A stretch of DNA of 64,000 bases from Adineta ricciae (taxonomy: Eukaryota > Rotifera > Eurotatoria > Adinetida > Adinetidae), in the NCBI GenBank assembly GCA_905250025.1, contig CAJNOJ010000004.1, positions 310,001 to 374,000 on the forward strand, in the 5' to 3' direction. Each line of letters starts with the position of its first letter. Within the stretch, counting starts at the first letter, position 1. Position numbers and translations under genes: made by a program. The notes beneath the pieces are model-generated. The model was not told the DNA's origin. It searched no databases and saw only the letters and a program-made list of their open reading frames with translations. Below are positions 34,200 to 45,530 of this stretch, one piece after another.

Positions 34200-34667
34200 T
34201 TATTTTTGTTGTTGTTGCTGCTGTTGTTGAAGATGCATTTGGATGATGCCAGTAATCTGTTGTCTTGTTAATAATTTATCGTATAGAACTTTCTGTAATT
34301 TATCGATTTCAACTTGAAGATAATCGTGTTTACGTTTGAAATAATCCTGTGCCTTTTTTGGTCGCATTTGCACAAAGAATCCTGTGCCGATGTCAACCAA
34401 AACGTGATCCGGATCAGATAATCGACCAGGAACATACATCGACGACGATAGTGGCACAAGTAACGAATTATCTTGATTATTTGTCGGTAAACGTGATACA
34501 GCTAACATCGATTCGCCGAAACCTTCTTGTGCATATTGGAGACGTTGAATAGACGATTGTAACATTTCAATATCCGATTGTAATTGAGTGCGAACTTGTT
34601 CGACTTGAGCCATACTTAAACCAGCAGGTTGTTGTTCGCTTGAAGCAGATGCTGTTGCAGCAGACAT
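34200..34667 (-). CDS. PFDN5: Prefoldin subunit 5 (alpha class), copy 1
   Basis: Single exon, 155 residues, close to the usual family length. Two coiled-coil helices flank a beta-hairpin region: AQVEQVRTQLQSDIEML, then LLVPLSSSMYVPGRL and VDIGTGFFVQM, then KRKHDYLQVEIDKLQKVL. This is the arrangement of alpha prefoldins such as human PFDN5. Prefoldin is a six-subunit cytosolic chaperone that passes actin and tubulin to CCT. The C-terminus is a poly-Gln run from CAA/CAG codons. Copy 2 differs by one residue (Gln to Glu in FFVQM). Confidence 0.93.
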   Translation of the reverse strand: MSAATASASSEQQPAGLSMAQVEQVRTQLQSDIEMLQSSIQRLQYAQEGFGESMLAVSRLPTNNQDNSLLVPLSSSMYVPGRLSDPDHVLVDIGTGFFVQMRPKKAQDYFKRKHDYLQVEIDKLQKVLYDKLLTRQQITGIIQMHLQQQQQQQQK

Positions 34668-35045
34668 GGTGAGATCTAGAAAAAAAAGTAAACGTTGATG
34701 TGCGTGTCGTCAAGACAAGACAGACATGTCTTCGTTTTCGGCTGTTTTTTTTAACATTGAGAGGACGAGCGAGGCAACCAATTCGATGTTACCATGCGAA
34801 GTAGAAGAGGCATATATTGTACAACAGTGACCTCTGGATGAACTTTGTATAAAATTAGTAAAAAAAAAACAGACTGACGGCAATTCTTTCACAATTGATC
34901 GATAGATGATAGTATCAGTTCAAAATACAGGTTAAAATCTAATAAAAAGTGAATGCAATGTGACGCAGATAAAGAATGTGAAAAGTACTTGATGATAAGT
35001 GATAGATGTAATGCGAAAGAATTGAGTTTATTCAAAAAAAGATTA
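34668..35045. other. Intergenic
   Basis: Promoter region of PFDN5, ending at tRNA-Asp. Nothing else seen. Confidence 0.35.
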
Positions 35046-35117
35046 CTCCGCGGCGGGGAATCGAACCCCGGTTTCCCGCGTGACAGGCGGGGATACTAAC
35101 CACTATACTACCGCGGA
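35046..35117 (-). tRNA. tRNA-Asp(GTC), copy 1
   Basis: The minus strand gives a complete 72-nt cloverleaf: acceptor TCCGCGG/CCGCGGA, anticodon stem CCCGC/GCGGG with loop CTGTCAC (anticodon GTC), T arm GGGG-TTCGATT-CCCC, discriminator G. There is no intron. It is identical over all 72 bases to the copy at 53528-53599. Confidence 0.95.
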
Positions 35118-35558
35118 CGGTACTGTTAAGCCTTATACGTCATTACATGAAAATCCAACTCTCGAATCATTCTCGGAGCTTAAAACAACTATCCCATTGT
35201 GTCAATATTTGACATGTACGCGTTCATAATAATATTGCCAGTTGAGTTGATTTTCCAACTAGGTACCATTTTGTTTCCACTTTCAAAATCAATATGTTTT
35301 CTTTCATCACGATCTATTTGTCAAGCATGTCTGCTATCGTCTGATTGCTGAATACCTGTGGGCTCACAGAAAATATTGTCTTTTTACAATTGAGTATCAA
35401 TAAATCTAACAACTGAACGTGTTTATCCAGCCGAATACTTCTTTTCACGGACGTAAACGACGGCAGAATGTGATCATACGGGGGAAAAAAAATCTTGCTT
35501 CATTCCTTTTTTATAGAATCTATTGAGTAGGTTAACGTTAAATCACGAACTCCAAGAT
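35118..35558. other. Intergenic
   Basis: Between tRNA-Asp and the syntaxin gene; holds the syntaxin promoter. No other feature seen. Confidence 0.35.
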
Positions 35559-36774
35559 ATGGTCAAAGATCGACTTGAAGAGCTTAAGAACAGAGTGAGA
35601 TGATTTGTTAGTGTTGATGAAGAAGAAATCAATGTTTGATTTAAGGTGCGAAGATCTGATGAAGGTCAAAGTGTTAGTTTGATGCATTATTATTCTATTA
35701 TCAATGCGGCTGAACCATTCATGGACGATTTTTTCATTAGTGTAAGTAAAGCTCTTCAATAACAAATTGTCTGTCAAACAATGGTATTTTCAATTAGTTA
35801 AATGCGACTCGAAGTCACATCCAACAAATCTCCGAACTTGTTGAACAAGTTGGCCAGCTACAAAACATCCTGCTGACCTCAGATGTTACTCCAGGTATGT
35901 GCCATGGATGACTTCATAACTACAAAAACGACAGTGTGATTAATAGGAATAAAACAAGAACTTGAAAAAACCATGACAGAAATCAAACAATCTGGCAATG
36001 ACATTCGAATGAAGTTAAAACGTAAGAAGAAACTTTTGATCATCTCCATATGTTACTTTCTTTTTTTCGTGCAGACATGAAAGAAGTACAAGAAATGGAT
36101 TCTACTTGTAAACGAAGAAACGTTCGTCAGCGCATCATGGATGGACAGATTGACGCGTGTATAAAATATTTTTGTGCAATAATGGGTCGTTACTACGAAT
36201 TAGTTGTTACTTATCGCAAGCAATGCAAAACACGACTTGTTCGTCAATTAGAAATCGGTTTGTTCAGATAGTCGCTCGTACGGAATAAAAAGAAAACTAA
36301 ATATTTTTTCAGCAAATATCAGCAGAACGGACGAGGAAGTAGAAGAAATCCTGGCAAAAGGTCATGCAACTCTATTTCCTGAAGTGAGAAGTCAAAACCA
36401 AAGAGAAATTCTTTAACGATGATTTATTTTAGGTTATTATTGAATTGCAAGATGCCCGACAAAATCTGGTTGATATGAAAGCCCGTCATGAGAATCTCAA
36501 CACGCTTGAGAACGATATTGAACAATTGCGTGACATGTTTTTGGACTTAACTTACTTAATTTATTTTCAAACTGAACAAGTTCATTCCATTGAAGAGGCA
36601 GTTCTCAATGCGGAATTGGATATCGAACCGTTCAGCCGATCACTATATCCAAAACAAAAAACCGATGTGTCGTCGTTAAAGTTTTCTCGAAAGAAATATC
36701 TTTCATCAATAGTGAAAGTCTTTTCAAAGCTATTCGCGACATGTCTATGCTCAAGCAGATTAGCTTGTTCTTAA
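35559..36774 (+). CDS. Syntaxin-like Qa-SNARE without a normal membrane anchor (copy 1), 7 exons
   Basis: Exons are 35559-35594, 35646-35741, 35798-35894, 35947-36021, 36075-36257, 36313-36383 and 36433-36774; phases agree, 299 residues. It follows syntaxin-1 order: start MVKDRLEEL, FMDDFF, helical Habc region (SELVEQVGQLQ, ELEKTMTEIKQSG), YRKQCKTRLVRQLEI, NISRTDEEVEEIL, then the SNARE motif from NLVDMKARHENLNTLENDIEQL with the zero-layer Gln in IYFQTEQ. Qa-SNAREs drive vesicle fusion. Instead of a C-terminal membrane helix the protein ends in a basic stretch and TCLCSSRLACS. Its three Cys residues might be lipidated, as in syntaxin-11 or -19 (inference). Confidence 0.85.
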
Positions 36775-36853
36775 CACAGACTAGATGTCATAGCGTTTTT
36801 TAACAACTGTTTACAGTTTTATTCAACGTTCGAATAAAAATTCATAGTCAAGA

Positions 36854-39133
36854 TCAAAATCTTCGTTCGTGCCAGCGATTTTCATATTCCTTTGCTGAAT
36901 TCACATCTGTCGGTTGACATATAGCAGGCAATGGTTCATCGGACAGTTTCTTCATATTTCTTCTTCCAATTAACATGATTTTCGTATCATGGTCATGTAG
37001 ATTTCGCAGAAAGTCTTTTCGTTGGTATATCAACGTTGGATTATTCAAAAGAAAAATAGCCAAGTACCAATTATGCCTTGCCTTTGAGAGTCGTTTAGTC
37101 GGATAAAGATGATCGCGAAGGAGATGACTGACAAAAAACAGTAAGACTGGATGACGGTGAGCGGTTTCCATATAAATTAATCCGCAGTATGCGTTGAAAC
37201 CCGCATCCATTGTTTCTAATTTTCGACCTAACGGTGAATAATCTAATCGACACATGTAAAACATTCCACCGATAATACTTTTCAATATACGAAAGAAAGC
37301 GGCAAAGAAACCGAGAAATGTATCCAAGAAGAAGTTAAAATAAAGAAACACCATTAATGCACGACGATTATTAATCGACAAAACTTCTCCACTATGCTGG
37401 AGAAAAACATATTGACTTAAAAACTTGTTGATATAAAGTTTAAAAGTCGTGAAGAGTATAGGCGGAATGACCAAAGTTAAAAATCTCTCAAGCGAAGGAA
37501 CACTTGCATAGATGATCAATGCAGCGATTGACATGGTTAACATGATGGAAACGAACAGGATCAAAGCATAACCGATAATAACATAACCGATCAAATATCC
37601 AGCGAAATGAAAACTTCCAGTGCAATAGCTAACATTCGATGTTGAGACACGAGGTGGTATTTCACGATGATCACCGCGATAGGATTGAAGAAGATTTCGT
37701 CGGATGCTTGCTAACATAAACAACAATTGAATGATAATGACCAGTAAGGCAACGTAGATACTGATGAGCAAAGGTACAGTAAGATCGGGAACAGGGAAAT
37801 CTGGTGGTGCACCTTTTGCATCAGCTTGGACAGGATCTCTGAAAGTTATAAATATAGCAAATAGATCAGCAAATGCTTGGATATACGGATGAATTTTGTC
37901 CAGTATCGGTAGCGTACGAATAGAAATCTATAAAAAATATGGTAAAGATTCAAAAGACAAGATGGAGCAAACTTACGCTAACGGTAAGAAAGAAAAGTAA
38001 AAGAAATATCGATGCATAGACGCATATGACACGAGATGAGAAGCGAAAATCATCTCTCCATGCATAAATACGTCGTAGAATTTGAGACAATCGATTCTTG
38101 GGCGGTTCAGTAGGTGCATATCCAAATAACTTTTTCACATAACGTGCTTCAGCTGAATGAGGTAACGAAGAATATAAAAGATCTTTTTGTTCGCGCCTCA
38201 TTTGCTTATCAGGAATATTTCGATGTCGTATTCGTTTGATCAATACCATCGGTAGTTTGACACATAGGTAACTCAGACAGAAATATCGAGGAACGTCGAG
38301 GAACAGTTGAAGAAACAGCAATTTCGGTCCTGTACCATAATAAGCTATCATTTCAGCTGTACGATTACTTCCCGTTTTGTTAAATTGCTCTTTTGTTTGA
38401 TAGAAATTATTCGTGCATAAGCCAGCAGACATGATTGCAACAGTGAAATCTAACCAGGCATAGAGAGTACCGCAAATTAAAGTAAAATAATTATCCATAT
38501 ACACAGCAGCTAAGATTGGATAACGTCGAAATCCAATCACGAAGACACGAAAGATTTGAGTAAGGTAAGTTATGATGACTCCTATAAGGCTCAACGAATG
38601 TAATTTATACAAATATTTAGAAGAAAAAAAACAAACAAACCTTGATTTGAAGATTTTCTACCTCCCGCCAACAGTTCATTGGCGATGTCCAATAATTCAT
38701 CGGCAAACACGGCGAATATCACAGCAGCTAACGTTCGTTTTACATGTCCAAAAAAGTCCAATGGAATTACTATACCAAAATAACCTTTACAATACCGATT
38801 GTGTCGCGATGAAACTCGTTTGGTGATGATCACGAACAACAGAATTAACAAACAAGCAATAGGAAATGTGAAGATATTGAAATCTGCTCGAAAATTAATG
38901 ATTGGACAAACAGAATGTGTATTGAAATACACCGATTGATTGTTTTCATACTTATATACAACTTCATCGTGAATAGGTTTTAGAATAGACCATTTTACAA
39001 CGAGAGTGCCCATGGCAAATATGAATGTAAGAATGCCCGTAGTCCACGCATATTTTCGGCGAGATGGATCGAAAACTTCAACAGGTACTGTAGGAAACTT
39101 CAATCGGACAATCGGAATACTTGGTCTAAACAT
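36854..39133 (-). CDS. STRA6-like multi-pass membrane protein (copy 1), 3 exons
   Basis: Exons (minus) are 38641-39133, 37977-38581 and 36854-37927, giving 723 residues (vertebrate STRA6 is about 670). At least nine hydrophobic segments. The C-terminal third carries the most recognisable stretch: GRKLETMDAGFNAYCGLIYMETAHRHPVLLFF, reminiscent of STRA6, the retinol uptake receptor that binds plasma retinol-binding protein. Ligand here is unknown. The first in-frame ATG is at 39133; a TTTAG just after it could be a splice acceptor, so the true start may lie upstream. It converges on the syntaxin gene (79 bp apart) and lies 41 bp downstream of the EGF-TM gene. Confidence 0.75.
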
Positions 39134-39174
39134 CAAATTCAAACAGAGATGATGACATATTGACCAACTAGATG

Positions 39175-39589
39175 TTACTCCTGCTTTTGTTTTGGTTGAT
39201 TACGTTTCTTTCTGATGCGACGAAATAATCCTAGTCCATAAAACGCTGCTAATAGAACAGCTAGTATAATACCTAGGGTAATGACTTGTTTTCCACCATT
39301 CGACACTGCAAAGTCAAGATCAACAACTATCGAAAACGTTATTCTTCAAAATTTCAACTCACTTTCGTTACACGTCGCTCCATTCCACCAAAACTTGCAC
39401 GAACATATCTGTTCGTCCTCATCTGTGTTTAAACAATAACCATTGCGTCCACATGGATTATACACTGAACAATCTGCGAACAATTATCATACTATTCGTT
39501 ATATTTTTCTAATTCTCCACTTTACTTATTGATTCGGATATTGTCGAAGTCATAATAACATTTTCGTCTGACGACAAATCCTCGGGCAT
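39175..39589 (-). CDS. Small EGF-like single-pass membrane protein (copy 1), 3 exons
   Basis: Exons (minus) are 39526-39589, 39363-39473 and 39175-39305, all in phase, 101 residues. One EGF-like module with six Cys (NCSVYNPCGRNGYC ... ICSCKFWWNGATC), then a transmembrane helix (VITLGIILAVLLAAFYGLGL) and a short basic tail (RRIRKKRNQPKQKQE). No signal peptide is seen, so topology or the start is uncertain. The same exons are present in copy 2 with a few changes. The STRA6-like gene starts 41 bp further along the same strand. Confidence 0.7.
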
Positions 39590-40111
39590 AATGAGTGATA
39601 TTGTTGAATACTTTTTACTTTTTTCATTGCTTTAAATACGAGAAGAATCTATATGTATATACGGTAATCTAATCCTCAAATTTTTCCTTTTTGCCTGATA
39701 TTTGATACCGGTTGTTTTAGCTTAGTTTAAAGCACATCTCAGCTGTTGTTTTTCTTTCTTATGCACACACATATTCACATAACGGCAAGCGAAGCAATAC
39801 TGTTCGATAGTTTTTATGAAAAAAAAATCCAAAATAAATAGATTTCTTCTCGATACGATTCTTCGCAGCATTTTTCATAATGAATCGTATATCAAAACTA
39901 GATGTATGTTGTATTCGATGAATAACAACAACAATGACAGAGCACGAGTTTTTTTTTCTCACTATCTCTCAAGAGACCACAACGAATATCACTACTTTAT
40001 TCTCTTCTCCTCTCAAGATAAGATAAGCCAAAAGTAACCGACCAACGCGTCGCGCAATAAATTTCGTCAAACATTTCAAACATACCATAAAAAATCTTTT
40101 CACCGGTGACA
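39590..40111. other. Divergent promoter region
   Basis: Between the minus-strand EGF-TM gene and the plus-strand LRR gene. No gene or repeat seen. Confidence 0.4.
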
Positions 40112-40919
40112 ATGGATCCCGATCGACGATGTCAATCAGATATGACTGTGTATGAATTTTTACCAACACGTACGAACATGTTAGGTATGTTGATCATTTC
40201 GTCTTTTGAATCTATGCGGAGAGAAAATGAATGAATTGTTTGCAGAGCACTACTGTGTGGCGTTCGAACGAGATTTAGAAGATCTAATTGCCGGTCAAGA
40301 TCCGTATTCAATCATCGATCTATCATATCAGAATTTAACTGATGCATCAATGCCGTGTATCATCAAAAATGCTATTTATCGGAAAGAATGTAAAATTCTT
40401 AATTTATGGGGAAATCGTTTTACATCGAAAAGTCTGTTCGTTCTTATCAAAGCTTTAGAAGGCAATCAAACATTACACGAGCTGGATCTTTCGCATAATA
40501 GTCTCGGTGATGATGGTATTCAAATTCTTTCGCAATTTTTCTCTTTGAACAACTGTGAAATCAAACATCTTGATCTTTCTTCGAATAATGTGACCGAAGT
40601 CGGTGCTCATTCTATTGCTGACATGTTAAGAAGAAACCGAACGATCAAACGATTATCATTGAATAAAAATGACATCACTGATATCGGTTTGGTTCGTATA
40701 GCCGAAGAAATTCAGAATGGAAATGAAAGAATTGTCGAGTTGAAGTTCGACGATAATCCAAATATTACACGAGAGGGAATCGAAGCTGTTCTTGGCATTT
40801 TAAGAAACCATCGATCATTGGAAGGCATTTATGTTCAGAACTGTGGAGTTTTTAGTCAGCGTATAAAGGAAGATTTGGAAGAAAATGCGTTTCGAACAGG
40901 ATTTGATGTTTTCGTTTGA
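40112..40919 (+). CDS. Leucine-rich repeat (RNI-type) protein (copy 1), 2 exons
   Basis: Proposed exons are 40112-40184 and 40246-40919 (61-bp intron), 248 residues, start MDPDRRCQSDM. An alternative start at the ATG 40227, inside the intron, keeps the same frame. Six or seven leucine-rich repeats of the ribonuclease-inhibitor type follow (CKILNLWGNRF, LHELDLSHNSLGDDG, IKHLDLSSNNV, IKRLSLNKNDI, IVELKFDDN). Such domains bind proteins; no partner can be named. No signal peptide, so probably cytosolic. Confidence 0.75.
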
Positions 40920-41185
40920 AGAACAAATTCTTTCTTTTTTTGTCCGTTTTCCATTTTCATGTTTGCTTTCTTTTGTCTAATTGGAGAGAACGAAAAAGAA
41001 GATTGTTTCTCTTCATTTCTAGAAGTAAAAGCTTTCAAATTGTCAATCAATTGTAAAAACATGAACTAATCGACGTTAGTATCACTTGTGTACAGCCTTT
41101 CATCGTTAAAAAGAATACTCACATTCACCAAACAGAAGAATAATAAAAACGAATCCATGTGTAATTTGTTGGCAACAATCAAACG

Positions 41186-41812
41186 ATGACTGCCAAATTC
41201 CGTGCACCTGAATTTATTCTACTAAGTATCTCGGTAATTTCTGCAGGCATCGCTGTTACATTAGCAAGTGTAGGTGTAGGTTCAGCTAATTGGCAAACAA
41301 CAACGACGACGGATGTCAACGGACGAATCTATACAAGTAATATCGCAAATTTCTTTTATGCTTGTCGTTTGGATCAAGCAGGTAACACTCAATGTGGACA
41401 GCGAAGTAGCGATGATAATAATATACAATATTATACGATTAATGCAACAGGAAACACGGATACATGGAATTTCCATTTGAATTTTGCTTCTGCTTTGACT
41501 ATTATTGGTATCGTATTTATTTTTATTGGAGGTGTTGCCAGTTTGTTAATGATCTTGGGTGATCGCATGCCGTGGATGTTTTTCGTCGCACCGATGTTTC
41601 TTTTTCTCGCTTGTCTTTTCATGCTTGCAGGTCTGGCTGAAGGTTCACGTGTGTTGAAGTTTAACGATTATGCAGCGTATTTATATGAAACAGGACATGT
41701 GATAACGATATTTAGTTGTATGACAAGTGCTTTGTTAGGTGGTCGTCTGTTTGATCCGCCTGTGGAGAGTAAAAGCTCGAAGAAATTAAAAAGAGCGAAA
41801 GCATCGTATTGA
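41186..41812 (+). CDS. Four-transmembrane (claudin/PMP22-like) protein (copy 1)
   Basis: Single exon, 208 residues. Four hydrophobic segments: residues about 10-33, 98-121, 127-150 and 165-185. The first extracellular loop holds NWQ and two Cys (YACRLDQAGNTQC), similar to the W..C..C pattern of claudins and PMP22 but without a full W-GLW signature. The C-terminus is basic. Possibly a cell-contact or membrane-organising protein (inference). AATAAA at 41880-41885. Confidence 0.65.
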   Translation: MTAKFRAPEFILLSISVISAGIAVTLASVGVGSANWQTTTTTDVNGRIYTSNIANFFYACRLDQAGNTQCGQRSSDDNNIQYYTINATGNTDTWNFHLNFASALTIIGIVFIFIGGVASLLMILGDRMPWMFFVAPMFLFLACLFMLAGLAEGSRVLKFNDYAAYLYETGHVITIFSCMTSALLGGRLFDPPVESKSSKKLKRAKASY

Positions 41813-42289
41813 TGATCGATTGAAACAGAAAACATTGATTTAGATTCTGTACAGATGACTTTTTTCGATTTGATATTCTAATAAATGAAACTCTGTCGTA
41901 CATTGAATTACATTAGCAGCAAAATCAGTTATCATTGGATGACAAAGGCAAATTGTTACTATCCGAATGGAACGATTGATCATAATTACATAAAATATCT
42001 CTGATAGTGCGTTTGATACTCTAGACGAGTGTGTATCTATTTTTCGTGTAATTTGTCATTACTAATTTGGTCGACGCTTCTCGCACCATCGTATAGAAGT
42101 AAATAGTTTTTGTCATTATTTTTTCTTCTTTCGTTCTTTTGCTATTCTTGCTGTATGTGTTTAACCTGACGCGGAAACATGTACATTAATTTATAATGAA
42201 TTGAATATATGGGAAAAAGATGCCCTTCTGCGATCTGTGCGTATGTAAAGGAACACAAATAAAAACAAGTAAATAACGATACATTCATC
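41813..42289. other. Intergenic
   Basis: 3' flank of the tetraspan gene (AATAAA 41880-41885) and promoter of the GNAT gene. Nothing else seen. Confidence 0.35.
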
Positions 42290-42787
42290 ATGATGAATTC
42301 TTCATCTTTGGAAGGCGAAAAACGAATATTTCGACGTTTGATACGTATTTCTCGCGATCGTGATTATCCATTAAATCATTTAGAAACTGTTCTTTTACCA
42401 TTATTTCAAAAGGACTATACAGAAGATAGTTTACGTGTGACTATTGAAAGTGCCAATCATATCTGGTGTGCATACGAAAATGGTCAATGTCTCGGCTGCG
42501 TATTGGCTACTGATATTGGCTCACATGGTGGAGTGTATGTGATTTTATTCGGAGTTTGTGAATCCGTACAAGGTCTGGGAATTGGAACACGTATGTTGAA
42601 GAAAATGATCAAATGGTGTCGAAAGCGTCGACGATCATTTATTTTTCTCCTGACAGAAGATTATAATGAACGTGCTATTCGATTATATGAAAAAGCTGGT
42701 TTCGAAAAACATTTCCACTCAACTATGTATGATGAACCTCTACCGGAGCATGGACAGGGTGTTCTTCCATTGATGCTTTTGCTATGA
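42290..42787 (+). CDS. GNAT-family N-acetyltransferase (copy 1)
   Basis: Single exon, 165 residues. The GNAT fold is visible: beta strands around CLGCVLATDI and YVILFGVCES, the acetyl-CoA binding loop VQGLGIGTRML (Q-x2-G-x-G), and the end motif NERAIRLYEKAGFEKH. GNAT enzymes move an acetyl group from acetyl-CoA to an amine. The acceptor is unknown. Tandem ATGs at 42290 and 42293. No signal peptide. Confidence 0.88.
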   Translation: MMNSSSLEGEKRIFRRLIRISRDRDYPLNHLETVLLPLFQKDYTEDSLRVTIESANHIWCAYENGQCLGCVLATDIGSHGGVYVILFGVCESVQGLGIGTRMLKKMIKWCRKRRRSFIFLLTEDYNERAIRLYEKAGFEKHFHSTMYDEPLPEHGQGVLPLMLLL

Positions 42788-43145
42788 ATTAATTAATAGA
42801 ACAATGCAATTCTACTTTAGTTTTATTTTTGGTAGATCTTGACTGAAGATACAAGTATGAACTGCTTTTCAGCGAAATTACTTGTTTGCTCGTGTTCGAT
42901 CGTTCTTGGGTTTTTTTTTCTGTTATTCTTAACTTTCTTTCTGTTTGAATAAAGAAATCTTGAAGGGACTCTTTTCGTCTGCGTCGACATGTATGTGAAA
43001 AAACATCGCTCACTCATGAATGTTTGTTTTGTGTGATGAAATGCGTGCTCTCTTCTTCCGAGCTGTTGTTGCGATAGAAGCAGCACAAATATAAGAACGA
43101 AGAAAATTTTGTATTAACATTACATTTTCATTCCAACAGACGACA
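42788..43145. other. Intergenic
   Basis: AATAAA near 42950 may end the GNAT transcript. Promoter of the ADP-ribosyltransferase gene. No gene seen. Confidence 0.35.
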
Positions 43146-44311
43146 ATGGCAAGCGCTACAGGTCACAATACCAATCTTCGCTTTCTTGATGTTGGCGAAG
43201 AGCCTAATCAAGTCCTATTGCCTATCAGAGGCTACGCCAAGGAACCATTATTGCCATTAGAGGAGGCTGTTCAACCAATAAGTGAATTATTAGACGATCT
43301 GGAAATAATGGTACATACAGCGAAATCGAATTCGAAAAAGCCAGCAGATGGTCTCACTGTCGATGAATCGGCTGCCATTCACCTGTACACAATGCAGTGG
43401 GAAGAGCCGAATGTAAGTCTTTTTACTAAACTTAACACCACATTACGTTCAAAGCGACGCGAACCATTGAAACCATGGTTTCGCTATCTTAAACTCGCCT
43501 TGACGGCATTATTCAAGTTGCCGTCAGTAAAAGCCACCGTATGGCGTGGTGTTCGCGGTAATTTAAGCGACCAATACGACGAAGAACACATTTGGTGGGG
43601 GTTCAGTTCATGCACTGAAAGCATGAAAGTCATGGAACAATTTGTTGGCACAACTGGTGTGCGAACATTGTTCAATATAGAGTGCATCAATGGCAAGGCA
43701 ATTCAAAAGCATTCGTTTTACAAGGACGAAAGTGAAGTTCTTCTCTTGCCCGGTACTTATTTTCGCGTGGTGGGGAAATGGAGCCCTGCAAAAGACTTAT
43801 ACATGATACAATTACGAGAAACACCCGCACCGCACGTGTATTTGGAACCTCCATTTGGATCAGCGCCAGCACCAGCACCAAGTAAGCCGGTCGTTCCACC
43901 TCAAGCGCCAGCCAAGGAAGAAAAAAGTTCATTGCATGCATCAGCTGCGCCTGCAAAAACAAAATGTAAGTGCCTTGGGTGTGGGTGATGTTGCGCGTAT
44001 AAATCTCGATTTTTTACTCTAGCGATTAAATATACGAGGATAATAGTCGTTCTAGTAGGAAAAAATGGTCAGGTTTAAGTACTTTGTTATGAGGCATACA
44101 GTACTTCGTATTAGTCAAACGGAAGCATGAAAATTTTCTTTTCCATTTAGATAAGCAAGAATTTGCTGTGCCTAGTACTGACAAGCAGCTTGATCAAGTT
44201 CAGTCGTTTTTCTCATTAGCGATCGGTGGTTACATGCCGTGGTGCATTCAGCCTCCGCAAAAGAAGGTAAATGAATACAATTGTTGTTATGCGTATTCTG
44301 TTATTTCATAA
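43146..44311 (+). CDS. Arginine-type mono-ADP-ribosyltransferase (ART) (copy 1)
   Basis: Exons are 43146-43965, 44023-44067 and 44151-44311 (or a further donor at 44267). The catalytic domain has the R-S-E signature of the PF01129 family: R134 in VWRGVR, S154/S155 in WGFSSCTES, and the E-x-E pair E195/E197 in KDESEVLLLPGTYF, which points to arginine modification. The enzyme moves ADP-ribose from NAD to protein side chains. No signal peptide or GPI signal, so probably cytosolic, unlike vertebrate ecto-ARTs. A Pro/Ala-rich linker follows at about residue 240. Exon 1 also reads on to a stop at 43988. The 3' exons are less sure than the catalytic part. Bdelloids carry many ART genes. Confidence 0.8.
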
Positions 44312-45530
44312 GTTTGCAACAATCCGTTCGAACGCGACTAACATACGAGGTGAAAGCCGGTATGAGAACAAGACATTTATGGTCGTTTAAATCATTCATT
44401 TTCTCCATGAAAGAATGGTGAGTTTGGCAATATTCCGCGTGCTATTTCAACAGTGCAATATTGCGATGTGATCGTCCTCACAAATATTCCATATTTAAAA
44501 GCACCTACGTGAAGATTGAGCTTGCGATATTTTTCATTGTGGAAGTATCATCTGTGAACCGATTATTTGTGCCGAATGTGGTAAATGTCGTTATCATTGT
44601 TCAATGTTGATGTTGTCGGAGATTTCTCGAGAGTGTTTGGAACGAATCTTGGGACAAAGCAATTAGTGAACAAACTGCTGACTGGTAAATATTTGTCCGC
44701 ATATCAGCTAAGATCTGGTGAATGCATCTTTGCAAAACCATTTATTTCGATATCTACATGGAATGGAAATAGAGTCGCTTTCTAAGTCAACCATTTATCA
44801 TGTGAATGTGAAAAAACTGTAAGATCAAGAGCATTGTTATGCTCATGGACGAAATAAATAAACAGAGACTTACTGGTAATGATAAACATTCATAAAACTT
44901 GCGACTTCCATCAAGTGTTCATCCAACGAATATCTATTATTTTTGGCTTAATTTGATGAGCAGAAGCTTAAGTCAACCTGGAACTGGATCTAACCTATAC
45001 AATTTCTATGTGACTATTGCACGCTTTTGTTGTTCTAAACGTGTGAATTCAAGTAAATGAAGTAGACCAAATATATGTCCGTGATAATTGTCATTCTCGT
45101 CTTCTGTGATCAACACTATCCTCATAGTTCTATGACTCGTCGAAGAGGAATGTGGAAGACGAATATCCGTGTTATCGAAATTCTTTTTCTTCAAGTATGG
45201 CGTTCTTTTTTCGTATTGGCGCATCCTTACCTTCTACTGACATGAACGCAAGATTCTTACATCAACGGATTGGAAAGATAAAGATCGGAAGCGTTGAGCC
45301 ATTTCAAAAACCTTCTTATCATACAACAACTGAATGATGTCGTAACAGACTGACGCATAAACGATCATTTCAGAACGCAGAAATTACAAAACAGATGTTC
45401 ATAACACGTGACATCTTTATAATACATTTCTAATGTAATATCTATCCAACGAAATCGTCAGAATAAATAAACCATATCTCGATTTAATTTGTCCACAAAC
45501 CGTACACTCATGCATACAAATAAATTTCAC
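44312..45530. other. 3' tail of copy 1 with a decaying Cys-rich frame
   Basis: No confident gene. At 44529-44666 the plus strand reads a short Cys-rich frame (HCGSIICEPIICAECGKCRYHC...CLERILGQSN, stop), reminiscent of the start of a Sprouty-type domain. Between the copies most changes here alter the protein, and the stop is lost in copy 2, so it looks non-functional. The rest is non-coding to my eye. Confidence 0.3.

Larger units (their letters stand above)
28015..45530 (+). repeat. Copy 1 of the large direct duplication
   Basis: Every gene, tRNA and intergenic stretch from here to about 45530 recurs in the same order and orientation at 46240-64000. The offset grows from 18225 to 18471 bp through small indels and the 156-bp join artefact at 49941. 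Mismatch in the PFDN5 gene is 17 of 467 bases by eye. Confidence 0.95.
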
